In this document: positions 20,247 to 21,923 of the stretch, in pieces
How the letters are laid out: each line of letters starts with the position of its first letter
Position numbering within the stretch: position 1 is the first letter of the stretch
NCBI GenBank assembly: GCA_002708885.1
Contig: PAPL01000074.1
Span: forward strand, 41,771 to 63,693
Direction: 5' to 3'
Source: Verrucomicrobiales bacterium
GTDB taxonomy: Bacteria; Verrucomicrobiota; Verrucomicrobiia; Verrucomicrobiales; DEV007
DNA: 21,923 bases
Notes under the pieces: model-generated
The model's input: the letters and a program-made list of their open reading frames with translations, nothing else
What the model was told of the DNA's origin: nothing
The model's database searches: none
Position numbers and translations under genes: made by a program

Positions 20247-21872
20247 CTACAAGGATGCCTGTGCATTATTGTGTAATGCTTTAGCTGCCCTTAGTCCGTC
20301 GACCGCTGCGGACAGAATGCCGCCAGCGTATCCTGCTCCCTCTCCGGCGGGGTAGAGTCCTTTTGCTGATGGGCTCTGCATCGAAGAGTCTCGTAAAATT
20401 CTTAATGGTGATGATGATCTTGTTTCTGCTGCGGTCAGGACCGCGTCTTTGCGATCAAACCCTTCAATTTGTTTACTGATACTGTGAACGGATTGCTGCA
20501 TTATTTTTACCACGTACTCGGGTAAGCATTCTCTTATATCTGTCATTATAACACCTGGTCGATAAGAAGGGATAACATTACCGATTTCAGAAGATGCGGT
20601 GTTCTGCATGAAATCGCCAAGTAATTGGGCAGGGGCGCGTCCATCAGGATCACCTGATTGAAAAGCTTTTTGCTCCCATTGACGTTGAAATTGGATTCCC
20701 GACAATGGATTTCCTGAATCCTCAAAGTCTTCTGGAGAAATTTCAACCATGAATCCTGAGTTTGCGTTAGCATCAGCTCGGGCATAGCTGCTCATGCCGT
20801 TAGTTACTGTGAGCCCGTGCTCTGAACTTGCAGCGACGACTAATCCTCCGGGGCACATACAAAAAGAATAACAGGTTCTACCTTTTTTATTTTTTTGGTG
20901 TTGCACAAATTTATATGGGGCTGCCCCTAATTTCTGGTGACCTGCCGCTGATCCGTACAAGGAACGATCTATCATTATTTGAGGATGCTCGATACGCGCA
21001 CCTATGGAAAATGGTTTGCTCTGCATTTCGATTCTGTTTTTATGCAACATTTCAAAGGTGTCTCTGGCGCTATGACCGACAGCGAGGATTATGTTACCAG
21101 AGATAATTTCTTCTCCAATTGAAGTCCTTACACCAACAGTTGTTCCTGAGTCTATAATGATGTCATCGACTCTTGATTGGAATTTTATCTGACCTCCAAG
21201 TTCGAGTATTTCTTTTCTTATGGATCTGATAACCCTAATGAGCTTATCTGTACCGATGTGCGGTTTCCCCTTATATAAAATATCGCTAGGTGCTCCATGT
21301 GCTACTAATTCTTCAAGTACCAGACGCACTGCTCCATCACGGTCCTTTATCCCTGTATAAAGTTTTCCGTCCGAAAACGTGCCGGCTCCTCCTTCTCCAA
21401 ATTGTACATTTGATTCTGAATTCACCATGCCGCCTTCTCTCCAGAACTTTGTTACGTCCCGGGCTCTTGGTCCGGCTTCCTTGCCTCTTTCAAGGATTAT
21501 TGGGCATGTACCGGATCGGGCCAGATAAAGAGCAGCAAAGTATCCGCAAGGTCCTGCCCCTATAATGAGTGGGTTTTGGTAATATGACTTTGGTTTGTTT
21601 TTCCCTATACTGAAAACAGGCTCCTTTGCAAATTTGACATCGGTGCTTTTCGCCTTTGAAATGATTTCAGTTTCGAAAGTTCCGGCGTCAAAATGAATTG
21701 TGTAAACGAGTCTTATATCGGAAGATCCTTTCTTTCTTGCATCGATTGAGCATCGATGAATTTTCCAGGTGAAGTTTTTTTCTTTAGGTAGCCTAAGTTT
21801 TCGGAACAGTGCTCTTTCCAATTCAGAGTCTTGGTGAGCCAGCGGTAATCGGATCTGTGAAACTTCAATCAA
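20247..21872 (-). CDS. FAD-dependent dehydrogenase, COG2509 family
   Basis: 541 residues. An N-terminal small domain (1-95, starting IEVSQIRLPLAHQDSELERAL) is followed by a two-dinucleotide-binding fold: the nucleotide motif IIGAGPCGYFAALYLARSG (103-121, GxGxxG at 105-110), ERGKEAGPRARDVTKFW (128-144), NVQFGEGGAGTFSDGKLYTG (154-173), ILAVGHSARDTFEML (262-276), and a C-terminal GLYPAGEGAGYAGGILSAAVDGLRAA (511-536) that completes the FAD site. These are hallmarks of uncharacterised FAD-dependent dehydrogenases (COG2509), for which I know no firmly established substrate. The start codon is TTG, immediately preceded in frame by a stop (TAA), so no longer form exists; an ATT start is the only alternative. 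It is probably its own transcription unit. Confidence 0.92.
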   Translation of the reverse strand: MIEVSQIRLPLAHQDSELERALFRKLRLPKEKNFTWKIHRCSIDARKKGSSDIRLVYTIHFDAGTFETEIISKAKSTDVKFAKEPVFSIGKNKPKSYYQNPLIIGAGPCGYFAALYLARSGTCPIILERGKEAGPRARDVTKFWREGGMVNSESNVQFGEGGAGTFSDGKLYTGIKDRDGAVRLVLEELVAHGAPSDILYKGKPHIGTDKLIRVIRSIRKEILELGGQIKFQSRVDDIIIDSGTTVGVRTSIGEEIISGNIILAVGHSARDTFEMLHKNRIEMQSKPFSIGARIEHPQIMIDRSLYGSAAGHQKLGAAPYKFVQHQKNKKGRTCYSFCMCPGGLVVAASSEHGLTVTNGMSSYARADANANSGFMVEISPEDFEDSGNPLSGIQFQRQWEQKAFQSGDPDGRAPAQLLGDFMQNTASSEIGNVIPSYRPGVIMTDIRECLPEYVVKIMQQSVHSISKQIEGFDRKDAVLTAAETRSSSPLRILRDSSMQSPSAKGLYPAGEGAGYAGGILSAAVDGLRAAKALHNNAQASL

Positions 21873-21923
21873 TTATTGATATTATCGGGCAATTAAGAGG
21901 AGTTGTCATTCATACATTTTTTT

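Noticed and set aside
1..21923. CRISPR array, tRNA/rRNA, insertion sequence, phage or defence island
   Set aside because: No regularly spaced repeats, cloverleaf signatures, transposase or integrase motifs, or recognisable defence domains were found; gene content is housekeeping and respiratory.

Overview
The window looks like chromosomal DNA of a free-living, aerobic, Gram-negative bacterium, most likely of the phylum Verrucomicrobiota. Support: a perfect TGTTC-N4-GAACA palindrome directly in front of lexA (the form I recall for verrucomicrobial LexA); a caa3-type oxidase operon with SCO, DUF420 and DUF1573 genes; a Ser/Thr kinase with HEAT repeats; outer-envelope lipoproteins. Base composition is moderately AT-rich. 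Few genes have a Shine-Dalgarno sequence. Every interpretable stretch is protein-coding or a short spacer. I see no rRNA, tRNA, CRISPR array, insertion sequence or phage gene, and no gene-free stretch above about 215 bases.

Layout. (1) 1-6180, all plus strand: a respiratory operon with the C-terminal part of cytochrome c oxidase subunit III, subunit IV, two unassigned small membrane proteins, subunit II with its CuA site, heme O synthase (ctaB), two adjacent SCO-family proteins (the first lacking the copper ligands, the second canonical), a DUF420/CtaM-like protein, a DUF1573 exported protein and a membrane-anchored rhodanese. Subunit I is not in the window and presumably lies to the left. 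(2) 6188-8459, minus strand: a zinc-ribbon membrane protein and a D-Ala-D-Ala carboxypeptidase, separated by two AT-rich inverted repeats. (3) 8671-9909: lexA with its SOS box, convergent with a rhomboid protease. (4) 9953-11686, plus strand: glutamyl-Q tRNA(Asp) synthetase, cyclophilin, Rieske ferredoxin. (5) 11698-12939, minus: CPA1 Na+/H+ antiporter. (6) 13057-15588, plus: receptor-like Ser/Thr kinase with an extracytoplasmic HEAT and beta-sandwich region, facing a small His/Tyr-rich BamE-like lipoprotein on the minus strand. (7) 16093-18027, plus: moaA-moaC-mog molybdenum cofactor operon behind a perfect 10-bp-arm inverted repeat. (8) 18050-21872, minus: a TVP38/TMEM64 membrane protein and GPH-type transporter pair, then a COG2509 FAD-dependent dehydrogenase.

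The left third forms one functional unit: oxidase subunits, heme supply (CtaB), CuA/CuB metallation (SCO, CtaM-like), and exported thiol or sulfur proteins that may keep the copper-delivery cysteines usable (inference). The remainder is mostly housekeeping. I found no defence island or obviously new multi-gene system. The best leads are the degenerate/canonical SCO pair, the FNR-like palindrome on its promoter, the two small cox-operon membrane proteins, the kinase architecture, and several unexplained palindromes in promoter regions.
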